Below are positions 26,584-35,253 of a stretch of 64,000 bases of DNA, in pieces. The DNA comes from Aureimonas glaciei (GTDB lineage: Bacteria > Pseudomonadota > Alphaproteobacteria > Rhizobiales > Rhizobiaceae), in contig NZ_BMJJ01000008.1 of the NCBI RefSeq assembly GCF_014643375.1, forward strand, positions 213,757 through 277,756, in the 5' to 3' direction. The notes beneath the pieces were generated by a model. It did no database searches, had not been told where the DNA came from, and saw only the letters and a program-made list of their open reading frames with translations. Every line of letters begins with the position of its first letter. Position 1 is the stretch's first letter. The position numbers and the translations under genes are program-made.

Positions 26584-26838
26584 ATGGAAAGCTTTCCCCG
26601 CCCGCCGCTGGCCGGCCTCGCCCGGCAGCTGAACGACGGCCGCCAGCGTCGCGCCGTCGGTGAGGACAGTTTCGTGCGCGAGACCTACACCCTGCCGCGC
26701 GACGCGGCGCGCTCGAAGGCGCGCGAGTGGTTCGACCGCTATCCCAAGGCCGCCTACTGGACCTCGGTGGAAAGCTGGCGGCTGTTGCCGGGCGACGAGG
26801 TGGAATTCACCATGCGCCGGCTGCCCAGCGCCGACTGA
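26584..26838 (+). CDS. Small conserved hypothetical protein
   Basis: An 84-residue soluble protein, MESFPRPPLAGLARQL... ending EVEFTMRRLPSAD. A central stretch (TYTLPRDAARSKAREWFDRYPKAAYWTSVESWRLL) is rich in Arg, Trp and Tyr and reads as a real folded domain. I do not assign it to a named family. It is divergent from hemF and has its own ATG 46 bases after a C/T-rich stretch. No clear Shine-Dalgarno site. Confidence 0.65.
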   Translation: MESFPRPPLAGLARQLNDGRQRRAVGEDSFVRETYTLPRDAARSKAREWFDRYPKAAYWTSVESWRLLPGDEVEFTMRRLPSAD

Positions 26839-26950
26839 GCGCCGCGGCCTCGGCCCAGTCCCCTCGGCGCCGGCCCGTCGGCCGAGTTCGGCTGACCCCG
26901 CGCGACGCCGGAAGACAAGGGAGCGCGCGGGGCTGTCGACGTGACGAAGG

Positions 26951-27625
26951 CTAGAAGCGGTAGGTGACACCCGTGCCGATCAGCCAGGGGTTCAGCTTGG
27001 CGGTGCCGGAAAGCTTCGTATCGCCGAGATCGGCGGTCCAGTCCGCCTCGAGGAACAGCTTCTTGGCGTCGAGGTTGAAGCCCCAATGGTCGTCGATCAT
27101 GTAGTCGAAGCCGACCTGCAGCGCCGCACCGAACGTGTCCTCGATGTCCATGTTGGTGAAGGCGCCGGCATCCGATTGGCTGTAGAACATGGTGTAGTTC
27201 ACGCCCGCGCCGACATAGGGCTGGAAGGCGCCGAAATCGGTGAAGTGGTACTGCAGCGTCAGCGTCGGGGGCAGGACCCAGGTCTTGCCGACCTTGCCGA
27301 GGCCCGCGATCGAACCGTCGGTATGGACATTGGCATAGGTCGTGCCGAGCACCAGTTCGGCGGCGATGTTCGGGGTGAAATAGTAGCTGATGTCGAGTTC
27401 GGGCGTGATGGTGTCGGAGTAGGACAGATCCGAGCCCGGAATGCCGTCGACGTGGCCCTCGTCCTCGGTGATCACCCCGAGCGCCCGGACGCGGACCTGC
27501 CAGGGGTTGTGGGCAGCCGCGGCTTCGGGCGCGGCTGGCGTCGAGACGTCCGCGGCAACGGCCGGCGCCGCCGTCAGGAAGATGGCGGCCAGGATGGCCC
27601 AGCTCCGCTTCGTCGTTTTCTGCAT
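26951..27625 (-). CDS. OmpW-family outer membrane protein
   Basis: A 224-residue outer-membrane beta-barrel. MQKTTKRSWAILAAIFLTAAPAVAA is a signal peptide. The mature protein matches OmpW: WQVRVRALGVITEDEG, TPELDISYYFTPNIAAELVLGTTYANV, LPPTLTLQYHF, PYVGAGVNYTMFY, FGAALQVGFDYMIDDHWGFNLDAKKLFL, ending with ...TGVTYRF, where the terminal Phe is the barrel-assembly signal. OmpW makes an eight-stranded barrel with a hydrophobic channel. ATG at 27625 is the signal-peptide start. A FixK/FNR-like site lies 73 bases upstream. Confidence 0.92.
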   Translation of the reverse strand: MQKTTKRSWAILAAIFLTAAPAVAADVSTPAAPEAAAAHNPWQVRVRALGVITEDEGHVDGIPGSDLSYSDTITPELDISYYFTPNIAAELVLGTTYANVHTDGSIAGLGKVGKTWVLPPTLTLQYHFTDFGAFQPYVGAGVNYTMFYSQSDAGAFTNMDIEDTFGAALQVGFDYMIDDHWGFNLDAKKLFLEADWTADLGDTKLSGTAKLNPWLIGTGVTYRF

Positions 27626-27697
27626 GTGATATTTCCCTCGCAATGCGATCGGCCTCGTGCCGCGCCGTCTCGATCACAGCTTGGTGAGGACGCGGCT

Positions 27698-27711
27698 TTG
27701 CGCGAGATCAA
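27698..27711 (-). promoter_or_regulatory. FixK/FNR-like site upstream of ompW
   Basis: Minus strand TTGATCTCGCGCAA is eight of ten to TTGAT-N4-ATCAA and fits the relaxed rhizobial FixK2 pattern TTG(A/C)-N6-(T/G)CAA. It begins 73 bases upstream of the ompW ATG, a usual position for activation. Confidence 0.4.
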
Positions 27712-27825
27712 ATGCCCGCGCGAAATCCCGGGCGGCCCCTGCTCGGCGGAAAGAAAGTGACATTTTTATCGCAGGGAGAAGGGGCGCGTGGGCCGCCCGC
27801 TGCGGTTCGCTCGCCGGCGCTAGGC

Positions 27826-28500
27826 TCAGCTGCGGCGGACGGCAAACAGCCAGGCGTAGCCGCGATGGAGCCGCGTTTCGTCGAGCCGCGTGTCCTGTCC
27901 GGCCGCAAGCGTGGCCAGCACGTCACCCAGATTGGCGCGGGGCGTGACGTGGAAGCGGCGGAGCCAGGCCTGCAACAGGCGCCGGGCGACGGGCGGCAGG
28001 CCTTCCTGCTGGCCGAAGTCGACGATATGAAGGCTGCCGCCGGGGCCGAGGGCGCCGAAGGCGGCGGCGGCGGCCGCCTGCCAATCCGGAATCATCGACA
28101 CGGCGTAGGAGATGAAGACGCGGTCGAAGGCCGGAAAGCCGAACAGGTTGCCTGGCGAAAACGCCGTCGCGTCGGCACGGGCGAGCGTGATCTGGCCGGC
28201 GAGGCCGGCTTTGGCGATGTTGGCGCGAGCGGTCGCCAGCATCGCTTCGGAAATGTCGATGCCGTACAGGCGGGCCTGCGGATAGCGCCGCGCGGCGAGG
28301 ATGAGGTTGCGCCCGGTGCCGCAGCCGACCTCGAGCACGGTATCGCCCGGAGACGGCGCGAGGTCGGCAATCAGCCGGTCGCGGCCAAGCAGGTAGAATT
28401 TGCGCGTGACGTCGTAGATGTGGCGCTGGCGCCGGTAGACCGCGTCCATCAGCCGGGAATGGCCGGCATCGGACGGCGCGCTGTGCGGCTCGGCGGTCAT
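27826..28500 (-). CDS. btaB: BtaB, N-methyltransferase for betaine lipid (DGTS) synthesis
   Basis: A 224-residue class I SAM methyltransferase. Motif I is VLEVGCGTG (55-63), followed by YGIDISEAML (motif II) and FDRVFISYAVSMIPDW (post-I region), with GGSLHIVDFGQQEGLP near the end. Directly downstream of btaA and overlapping it by ATGA, it should perform the three N-methylations that convert diacylglyceryl-homoserine to the trimethyl betaine lipid DGTS. The N-terminal MDAVYRRQRHIYDVTRKFYLLGRDRLI is typical of BtaB. The assignment relies on both sequence and the btaA neighbour. Confidence 0.9.
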   Translation of the reverse strand: MTAEPHSAPSDAGHSRLMDAVYRRQRHIYDVTRKFYLLGRDRLIADLAPSPGDTVLEVGCGTGRNLILAARRYPQARLYGIDISEAMLATARANIAKAGLAGQITLARADATAFSPGNLFGFPAFDRVFISYAVSMIPDWQAAAAAAFGALGPGGSLHIVDFGQQEGLPPVARRLLQAWLRRFHVTPRANLGDVLATLAAGQDTRLDETRLHRGYAWLFAVRRS

Positions 28501-29783
28501 GCCTGCCGGATGTAGAGATGGAAGCCGCCGTAGATCGCCGAGCGGTCGCGGCGACAGAGGTCTTCCGACTGAGCCTGGCGATAGTCCCATGCGGCGAGCA
28601 CGCCGTCCGCGACCCGGCCGGGCAGGATCGTCGCTTCGCCGGCAGTGCGGAAGATGACGCGCGCGCCGGGGCGGGCGGTGCGGGTGATCTCGCGCCAGAG
28701 GTCGTTCAGCTGAGTGTCGGTCATCCAGTCCTGCGCGTCGAGCAGCACGTAGCCGTCGAGGCTCGCGTCGGCCTCCGCATGCAGCCTTTCGGTGAAGGAC
28801 TGGCGGACGACCGAGACGCGGTTCGCGCGGGCAGCGATGTCGGAGAAATGCGTGCTCTGCAGATAGAGCGGCAGCGGGCCGGCATCGCCCGGCGCATAGG
28901 CCCGGCCGAGCGCCTGGTGGGTAAAATAGTTCTCGTCCATCGGAAACCCGCAGATCAGCTTTTCCAGCCGCTGCTTCAGGACGTCCGCCATTTCCGCGTC
29001 GCCGGCGAGCGCCTCGTACTGCGCGGGCGGAATGCCGAGGCCGAACAGCGAGGCCTTCAGCGAGGTCAGCCAGCGCACCGTCGGGCGGTCGAAGAAGGGG
29101 GCGATCACCTGGTCGAAATAGGCCTGCTGCTCGGCCAGCCCCCGCATTTCGGTCAGCGGCTGCAGCGGCACGCCGGCGAGGCGCGCGCCGACATGGCTGA
29201 GCTTGATGAAGCGGCCGAGCACGCCGTGCTTGTAGATGTTCTGCGTGAACAGCCGGACGCGCGGCCGCCGTACCAGGTCGCGGCGATCCCAGTAGGCCGC
29301 GGTCTCCGCGTCCAGGCCATTTCGCACGAAAGTCCGGTAGGCGGCGATGTTGGCGGCATCGTCGGCCCGGCCGAAGAAGCGGAAGAAGGTCGCGTAGTTC
29401 GGAAAGTGCCGGGCGCCGGCAAGCTTCAGCCGGGTCAGCGCGACATGGTGGGCGTTGAGATCGACGGCGATGATCTCCTGCGGGTCGGCGGTGAGGTAGC
29501 TGAGCACGTTGCAGCCGCCCGACGCGATGGTGATCATCCGCTTGCCGGGTCCGAGCGCCAGCGCCTCGAGATCGACGACCGGGTCCTCCCAGATCTGGGG
29601 GTAGACGAGGCCGCTGAACATCGTCGTGAAGGCGCGCTCGAGCAGCCCTTCGCGCGACCAGAGCCCGGCCCGGTGGACGGCACTGCGCAGCCGCGCCGAC
29701 GGCCGCCGGTCGCGGGCAGGAGCGGCGAAGAGTCCGCCGACATCGCTAAGGCTTGCGTCGAGGTCCGTCGCTGGGCGTGGCAT
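28497..29783 (-). CDS. btaA: BtaA, SAM:diacylglycerol 3-amino-3-carboxypropyl transferase
   Basis: A 428-residue DUF3419/BtaA enzyme that transfers the 3-amino-3-carboxypropyl group of SAM to diacylglycerol, the first step of DGTS synthesis. Conserved segments include FSGLVYPQIWEDPVVDLEAL, the SAM site MITIASGGCNVLSYLT, IIAVDLNAHHVALTRLKLA, the FTQNIYKHGVLGRFIKL region, and NYFTHQALGRAY. Membrane-associated rather than membrane-spanning. In rhizobia the pathway is made under phosphate starvation to replace phospholipids, and a Pho box lies 70 bases upstream here. Confidence 0.93.
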   Translation of the reverse strand: MPRPATDLDASLSDVGGLFAAPARDRRPSARLRSAVHRAGLWSREGLLERAFTTMFSGLVYPQIWEDPVVDLEALALGPGKRMITIASGGCNVLSYLTADPQEIIAVDLNAHHVALTRLKLAGARHFPNYATFFRFFGRADDAANIAAYRTFVRNGLDAETAAYWDRRDLVRRPRVRLFTQNIYKHGVLGRFIKLSHVGARLAGVPLQPLTEMRGLAEQQAYFDQVIAPFFDRPTVRWLTSLKASLFGLGIPPAQYEALAGDAEMADVLKQRLEKLICGFPMDENYFTHQALGRAYAPGDAGPLPLYLQSTHFSDIAARANRVSVVRQSFTERLHAEADASLDGYVLLDAQDWMTDTQLNDLWREITRTARPGARVIFRTAGEATILPGRVADGVLAAWDYRQAQSEDLCRRDRSAIYGGFHLYIRQA

Positions 29784-29838
29784 TAGTCACCTCTCGCGGA
29801 AGTTGGCGGGGCAAGGCCGATTCGCCCTCTTCCTCGGG

Positions 29839-29870
29839 GTAGCATCCGGTCGCTGACAGTTTGATGTCAG
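29839..29870 (-). promoter_or_regulatory. Pho box and -10 element upstream of btaAB
   Basis: Minus strand CTGACATCAAACTGTCAG at 29870-29853 is two 7-base PhoB half-sites (CTGACAT and CTGTCAG) separated by CAAA, as in the consensus CTGTCAT-N4-CTGTCAT. A possible -10 element, TGCTAC, follows after eight bases. The box ends 70 bases before the btaA ATG and its upstream end overlaps the trmL stop codon. Confidence 0.7.
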
Positions 29871-30367
29871 GGGGCTTGGGTCGGAAGGCCAGTCGTGCAT
29901 GCCGGCGTCCGGGGCGCGCCCACCTGCCGCAGCGCTTCGCCGGCCGCCATGCCCGCGGCGACGGCGAGATTCAGGGAGCGGGCGCCCGCGACCATCGCGA
30001 TCGTCACGCGGGCGTCGGCCGCCGCGTGAACATGGGGCGGCACGCCGGCGCTTTCGCGGCCGAACAAAAGCACGTCGTCGGGGCGATAGGCGAAGTCGGT
30101 GTAGCCGGTCGCGGCCGCGGTGGTGAAGAGGACGAGCCGGCGGCCGGCGGCGGCGCGCCACGCCTCGAAGGCGGCAAACGAGAGGTGGCGGGTGAGGCGC
30201 GCCATCTCGACATAGTCCATGCCGGCCCGCTTCAGCGCTCGGTCCGACATGTCGAAGCCGGCGGGCTCGATGATCGCGAGGTCGAGCCCGAGACAGGCGG
30301 AGAGGCGCAGGATCGTGCCGGTATTGCCGGCGATGTCGGGCTGGTAGAGGGCGATCGTCGGGCGCAT
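29867..30367 (-). CDS. trmL: tRNA (cytidine(34)-2'-O)-methyltransferase
   Basis: A 166-residue SPOUT-class enzyme that 2'-O-methylates the wobble base of tRNA-Leu isoacceptors. Conserved motifs: IALYQPDIAGNTGTILRLSACLGLDL (motif 1), DYVEM, DVLLFGRESAGVP (motif 2), and MVAGARSLNLAVAAGMAAGEALRQ (motif 3, the knot). In standard enzymes the last motif reads I-x-M-x-x-x-x-R-S-L-N, as here. Length is normal. It lies upstream of btaA on the same strand, but the btaA Pho box starting at its stop suggests separate control. Confidence 0.93.
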   Translation of the reverse strand: MRPTIALYQPDIAGNTGTILRLSACLGLDLAIIEPAGFDMSDRALKRAGMDYVEMARLTRHLSFAAFEAWRAAAGRRLVLFTTAAATGYTDFAYRPDDVLLFGRESAGVPPHVHAAADARVTIAMVAGARSLNLAVAAGMAAGEALRQVGAPRTPACTTGLPTQAP

Positions 30368-30465
30368 GGACGAGCTCTGACAGTTTCGTACGGCCGGGAC
30401 AATGCCGCGGCGGACATCGGCGATGGTGACGCCGGGCGTCGCGTACCTATATCCCGTGAAAAGCG

Positions 30466-30490
30466 CCCCTCATCCGCCTGCCGCAGCCGG
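30466..30490. repeat. Fragment of a palindromic rhizobial repeat
   Basis: cgcccctcatccgcctgccg resembles one arm of the palindromic repeat found again at 41023-41158. It lies in the 184-base gap between trmL and the ABC genes. Family recognition is from memory. Confidence 0.35.
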
Positions 30491-30551
30491 CGGCGTGTCG
30501 CGGTTCGGGTGATGACGTCCCGCGATGACGGGCCGAGCAGGAAAGAGGTTC

Positions 30552-32465
30552 ATGTTCTCCTACTTCGAGCGGCTGATCGATCCGTTCCCCCGGGAGCGGC
30601 TCGGCAGCCCGCCCCCGACGCTTTGGCGCTTCATCTGGTATTTTGCCCGGCCGATCTGGCCGCTTCTGGCGGTGATGGCTGTCCTGAACGCGCTCGTCTC
30701 GCTAGTCGAGGTGTCGCTGTTCGGCTTTCTCGGCCAGATCGTCGACTGGCTGTCGGCGAGTTCCCGCGAGACGTTCCTCGCCGACCAGGGCTGGACGCTG
30801 GTGGCCATGGGTTTCGTCATCCTCGTCGTCTTGCCGGGCCTCGTCTTCGCCGAGGCCCTCGTCGGCTTTCAGGCGATCTTCGGCAATTTCCCGATGCGCT
30901 TTCGCTGGAGCATCCACAACTGGCTGCTGGAGCAGTCGCTCGGCTTCTTCCAGGACGAATTCGCCGGCCGCGTCTCGACCAAGCTGATGCAGACGGCGCT
31001 GGCGCTGCGCGAGACGATCACCAAGTCAATCGACGTGATGCTCTATGTCGTCGTCTATTTCGGCGGCATCATCTTCCTCGTCGCCTCGGCCGACTGGCGC
31101 CTCGTGCTGCCCTTCGCCGGCTGGCTCGGCCTGTACTTCGTGCTGCTGCGCTACTTTATCCCGCGCCTGATGGTCGTGGCCGAGCACCAGGCGGGCTCGC
31201 GGGCGCAGATGACGGGCCGGATCGTCGATGCCTATGCCAATATCGGCACGGTGAAGCTGTTCGCCCACACACGGCGCGAGGCTGAGCACTCGCGCCGGTC
31301 GATGGCCGCCTTCCTGCAGCCGGTCTACGGCCAGGCACGGCTCATCAACGGCTTCTACACCAGCCTCACCCTCCTCAATTCGCTGCTGCTCCTGGCCGTC
31401 GGCGCGCTGGGCATCTGGCTCTGGCTCGGCGGCGCCATCTCGGTCGGCGCCGTGGCGGTCGGCGTCGGACTGGTGCTGCGCCTCAACGGCATGTCGCAAT
31501 GGATCATGTGGGAGGTCTCGGCGCTGTTCGAGAACATCGGCACCATCAGCGACGGCATCGCCACCTTCACCCTGCCGGTGGCCCTGAACGACGAGCCGGG
31601 CGCTAAGAAACTGGCGGTCGCGACGGGCGAGGTTCGGTTCGAGAACGTCGGCTTCGGCTATGCCGAGGCCAGGTCGCACCGCCAGGCGGGCGCCGTGGTC
31701 GAGGACTTCACCCTGACCATCCGGCCGGGCGAGAAGATCGGGCTGGTCGGACGCTCCGGCGCGGGCAAGACGACGCTGCTGAACCTTCTCCTGCGCTTCT
31801 ACGACGTCGACCAAGGCCGCATCCTCATCGACGGGCAGGATATCTCCCGGGTGACGCAGGAATCGCTGCGCAGCCAGATCGGCATGGTGACGCAGGACAC
31901 GTCCCTCCTGCACCGCTCGATCCGCGAGAACATTCTCTACGGCCGGCCCGACGCCAGCGAGGCGGACGTGCGTCGCGCCGTCGAACGGGCGCAGGCGGCG
32001 GGGTTCATCGACGACCTGTCCGATGTCGACGGCCGCCACGGTCTGGATGCCGAGGTCGGTGAGCGCGGCGTCAAACTGTCGGGCGGGCAGCGCCAGCGTA
32101 TCGCCATCGCCCGCGTGATGCTGAAGGACGCGCCAATCCTCCTCCTCGACGAGGCGACCTCGGCGCTGGATTCGGAGGTCGAGGCGGCGATCGCGGAAAA
32201 TCTCTACACGCTGATGCAGGGCAAGACGGTGATCGCGGTCGCCCACCGGCTGTCGACCATCGCCGCGCTCGACCGGCTGATCGTCCTCGACCGCGGCCGC
32301 ATCGCGGAGGAGGGGACGCATGCAGAGCTGATCCAGCGCGGCGGCATCTATGCCAGTCTCTGGAACCGCCAGGTCGGCGGCTTCATCGATGCGGGCCGGG
32401 ACGACGGGAACGACGAGGACGGCGGGGTCGGCACGACGCCTGGGGCGGCGAGGGCGGCGGAATGA
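30552..32465 (+). CDS. ABC exporter half-transporter (ATPase fused to permease), first of two
   Basis: A 637-residue protein with six membrane helices in residues ~30-310 and a nucleotide-binding domain over the last ~240. Walker A is GLVGRSGAGKTTLLN, Q-loop VTQDTSLLHRSIREN, signature LSGGQRQRIAIARV, Walker B ILLLDEATSALDSE, switch His in VAHRLSTIAALDRL. All catalytic residues are intact. The C-terminus carries an acidic/Gly tail. ATG at 30552 follows gagg; an ATG at 30525 is an upstream alternative. It overlaps the second ABC gene as ATGA, so a heterodimeric exporter is the simplest reading. Substrate unknown; related pairs export lipids, peptides or drugs. Confidence 0.9.
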   Translation: MFSYFERLIDPFPRERLGSPPPTLWRFIWYFARPIWPLLAVMAVLNALVSLVEVSLFGFLGQIVDWLSASSRETFLADQGWTLVAMGFVILVVLPGLVFAEALVGFQAIFGNFPMRFRWSIHNWLLEQSLGFFQDEFAGRVSTKLMQTALALRETITKSIDVMLYVVVYFGGIIFLVASADWRLVLPFAGWLGLYFVLLRYFIPRLMVVAEHQAGSRAQMTGRIVDAYANIGTVKLFAHTRREAEHSRRSMAAFLQPVYGQARLINGFYTSLTLLNSLLLLAVGALGIWLWLGGAISVGAVAVGVGLVLRLNGMSQWIMWEVSALFENIGTISDGIATFTLPVALNDEPGAKKLAVATGEVRFENVGFGYAEARSHRQAGAVVEDFTLTIRPGEKIGLVGRSGAGKTTLLNLLLRFYDVDQGRILIDGQDISRVTQESLRSQIGMVTQDTSLLHRSIRENILYGRPDASEADVRRAVERAQAAGFIDDLSDVDGRHGLDAEVGERGVKLSGGQRQRIAIARVMLKDAPILLLDEATSALDSEVEAAIAENLYTLMQGKTVIAVAHRLSTIAALDRLIVLDRGRIAEEGTHAELIQRGGIYASLWNRQVGGFIDAGRDDGNDEDGGVGTTPGAARAAE

Positions 32466-34348
32466 TGGACCGGTTCCTGCAGCGCTTCGAAAACGTCATC
32501 GCGCCGTTTGCCGACTCGGACGACGCCGAGGAGGCGCGCACCCGCCGCGTCGGCTATCTCGACCCGCTGCCGCGGGACGCCAACCGCTTCATCTGGCATT
32601 TCGCCAAGCAGGCGAAGTGGCCGCTGATCGGCCTGCTCGTCACCGGTGGCCTGACCGGTGGCGTCGAGGCGGTGCTGTATACCGGCGTCGGCCTGATCAT
32701 CGACGCTCTGTCGACCTCGACGCCGCAGACGCTGCTCGCCGACCACTTCTGGCTGCTCTTCGGGCTGGCGATGCTGACCCTCGTCGGGCGCTCGCTGGTG
32801 CTCTTCGTCGCCTCCGTGCTGGAAGAGCAGGTAATCTCGCCCTCTTTCTACAACCGCGTGCGCTGGCAGGCCTACCGCCGGCTGATGGAGCAGCCCTACA
32901 CCTTCTTCCAGAACGATTTCGCCGGGCGCATCGCGCAGAAGGTGCAGCAGGTCGGCGAGGCGACGGGCGACTTCATCGTCACCACGCTGCAGACCTTCTG
33001 GTCCTTCATCACCTTCATCATCCTCGCCGTCACCATTCTCGGTGCGCTCGACTGGCGGATGGCGGCGGTGCTCCTCGTCTGGTCGGTCGGCTATGTCTGG
33101 ATCGTCAAGGTGCTCCTGCCAAAAATCCGGATCTACGGCAGGGCCACCGCCGACGCGCGCTCGGTGGTCTCCGGCCGCGTCGTCGACAGCTTTACCAACA
33201 TCCTGTCGGTCAAGCTGTTCGATCCCTCGCGCAAGGTCGACGAGTTCGTCCGCGACGGTTTTGCCTTCTACGTCGACAGGGTGCGGCAGCTGACGCGGGC
33301 GCTGACCTCGGTGCGCACTGCCGTCGCGGTGCTGAACGGCGTGATGATGACGGCCATCGGCGTGCTCTCGGTCGTCGCCTGGCAGGCCGGCACGCTCTCC
33401 ACCGGCGGCGTCGCCACGGCGCTCGGACTGGTACTGCGGCTGAACCAGATGTCGGGCTGGATGATGTTCAACATCAATGGCCTCGTTCGCAACTACGGCA
33501 CCATCCAGGATGCGGTCGCGACGGTCACCGTGCTGCCGACGCTGCTCGACCGCCCCGATGCCGGCGACCTCCAGGTTCCCCGCGGCGAGATCCGCTTCGA
33601 GGACGTCGTCTTCCACTACGGCAAGGGCTCGGGCGTCATCGACCGGCTGTCGCTGACCATCCGCCCGGGCGAAAAGGTCGGGCTGGTCGGTCGCTCCGGG
33701 GCGGGCAAGACGACGTTGGTGAACCTGCTCCTGCGGCTCTACGACCTCGAAGGTGGGCGCATCCTCATCGACGGCGTCGACATCGCCGACGTCACGCAGG
33801 CCTCGCTGCGCGGCGAGATCGGCGTCGTCACCCAGGATACCTCGCTCCTGCACCGCTCGATCCGCGACAACATCGCTTTCGGCCGGCCCGATGCCGGTGA
33901 GGACGAGGTGATTCTGGCGGCCGAGCGCGCCAATGCCGAAGGCTTCATCCCGGGCCTGCGCGATCCGGCCGGGCGCTCGGGCTATGACGCCCATGTCGGC
34001 GAGCGCGGCATCAAGCTCTCCGGCGGCCAGCGCCAGCGAATCGCCATCGCCCGCGTGCTCCTGAAGAACGCCCCGATCCTCGTTCTCGACGAAGCGACGT
34101 CGGCGCTGGATTCCGAGGTCGAGGCGGCGATCCAGGAGAATCTCTCGGCGATGATGGAGGGCAAGACGGTGATCGCCATCGCGCATCGTCTGTCCACCAT
34201 CGCCGCGCTCGACCGGCTGATCGTCATCGACGCCGGGCGGATCGTGGAAGAGGGGAGCCACGCCGACCTCATCCAGCGCCATGGCCTCTACGCCCAGCTC
34301 TGGGCCCGCCAGTCCGGCGGCTTCCTCGACAGCGAGGCGGCGGAATAG
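32462..34348 (+). CDS. ABC exporter half-transporter, second of two
   Basis: A 628-residue half-transporter with the same layout: six helices then a nucleotide-binding domain with Walker A GLVGRSGAGKTTLVN, Q-loop VTQDTSLLHRS, signature LSGGQRQRIAIARV, Walker B ILVLDEATSALDSE and IAHRLSTIAALDRL. Both domains of the pair keep full catalytic motifs, so there is no degenerate ATP site of the kind seen in some heterodimers. The ATP-binding domains of the two proteins are very similar while the membrane parts diverge, consistent with an old tandem duplication. Starts inside the stop of the first gene. Confidence 0.9.
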   Translation: MMDRFLQRFENVIAPFADSDDAEEARTRRVGYLDPLPRDANRFIWHFAKQAKWPLIGLLVTGGLTGGVEAVLYTGVGLIIDALSTSTPQTLLADHFWLLFGLAMLTLVGRSLVLFVASVLEEQVISPSFYNRVRWQAYRRLMEQPYTFFQNDFAGRIAQKVQQVGEATGDFIVTTLQTFWSFITFIILAVTILGALDWRMAAVLLVWSVGYVWIVKVLLPKIRIYGRATADARSVVSGRVVDSFTNILSVKLFDPSRKVDEFVRDGFAFYVDRVRQLTRALTSVRTAVAVLNGVMMTAIGVLSVVAWQAGTLSTGGVATALGLVLRLNQMSGWMMFNINGLVRNYGTIQDAVATVTVLPTLLDRPDAGDLQVPRGEIRFEDVVFHYGKGSGVIDRLSLTIRPGEKVGLVGRSGAGKTTLVNLLLRLYDLEGGRILIDGVDIADVTQASLRGEIGVVTQDTSLLHRSIRDNIAFGRPDAGEDEVILAAERANAEGFIPGLRDPAGRSGYDAHVGERGIKLSGGQRQRIAIARVLLKNAPILVLDEATSALDSEVEAAIQENLSAMMEGKTVIAIAHRLSTIAALDRLIVIDAGRIVEEGSHADLIQRHGLYAQLWARQSGGFLDSEAAE

Positions 34349-34672
34349 TGGACAGGTCACGCAAGGGCCAGACCAGCGTCACGCGATAACCCGTCGGCGG
34401 GGTTCGACCCTTCGCCCGGCGAATCGCGGGGAGATCGGGGCCGGGCGGGGTGCCGATTGTGGCGGAAGGGCAGCGACACGTTGACCCTGAGGCCACACGC
34501 GGCTGGACAATTTCCGGCCTTCTGCCTAGAACGCCTCCAATTCAAGGGGTGGATGGTGGCGACGCACGAATTGCCGCCGCCGGCCCCTTGTCGCGCGGGA
34601 CGGTTTCCGCAAGAAAGCTGACATGGGGAAACGCGGCCCTTTGTCGAGACCCAGTGTAAGGAGCGCCTGTCC
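34349..34672. other. Intergenic region upstream of petABC
   Basis: 324 bases between the ABC genes and petA. No convincing reading frame. It must hold the bc1-operon promoter; a taagga ribosome site (from 34658) precedes the GTG start of petA. I see no strong sigma-70 match and no FNR or iron-responsive palindrome. Confidence 0.5.
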
Positions 34673-35233
34673 GTGAGCGTCAACGATACAGCCGAACCGA
34701 CCCGGCGGGATTTTCTCTACATTGCGACCGGTGCGGTCGCCGCCGTCGGCGCCGGCTTCGCCGTCTGGCCCTTCATCGACCAGATGAATCCGGACGCGGG
34801 CACCCTGGCCCTGTCCTCGATCGACGTCGACGTGACGCAGGTCGCCGAAGGCCAGTCGATCACCGCCAAGTGGCGCGGCAAGCCGGTCTTCATCCGCCAG
34901 CGCACCGCCAAGGAGATGGAGGAGGGCAAGAGCGTCGCGCTCGCCGACCTCAAGGATCCCCTGGCGCGTAACGCAAATCTGGCCAGCGACGCCGATGCCA
35001 GCGACGCCAACCGCGCCGCGCCCGGCAAGGAAGCCTGGCTCGTGATGGTCGGCGTGTGCACGCATCTCGGCTGCATCCCGCTCGGCCAGTCCGGCGACTA
35101 TGACGGTTGGTTCTGCCCGTGCCACGGCTCGCATTACGATACGGCCGGTCGCATCCGCCAGGGACCCGCGCCCGAAAACATGGCGATCCCGCCGTTCGAA
35201 TTCACATCCGACACGACCGTGCGCATCGGCTGA
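34673..35233 (+). CDS. petA: Ubiquinol-cytochrome c reductase iron-sulfur (Rieske) subunit
   Basis: A 186-residue Rieske protein of the bc1 complex, which carries electrons from ubiquinol to cytochrome c1. The N-terminus [19 protein letters not shown] is a twin-arginine signal anchor that stays in the membrane. The 2Fe-2S cluster ligands are in CTHLGC (C129, H131, C134) and CPCHGSHYD (C148, C150, H151), with C134 and C150 available for the stabilising disulfide. GTG start with taaggag upstream. First gene of petABC. Confidence 0.96.
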   Translation: MSVNDTAEPTRRDFLYIATGAVAAVGAGFAVWPFIDQMNPDAGTLALSSIDVDVTQVAEGQSITAKWRGKPVFIRQRTAKEMEEGKSVALADLKDPLARNANLASDADASDANRAAPGKEAWLVMVGVCTHLGCIPLGQSGDYDGWFCPCHGSHYDTAGRIRQGPAPENMAIPPFEFTSDTTVRIG

Positions 35234-35253
35234 CCAAGGAGCAACGTGTTTCA

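Noticed and set aside
29860..30390. Second Pho box near the trmL start (ctgacag at about 30378)
   Set aside because: Only one half-site is recognisable; the partner at the required spacing does not match.
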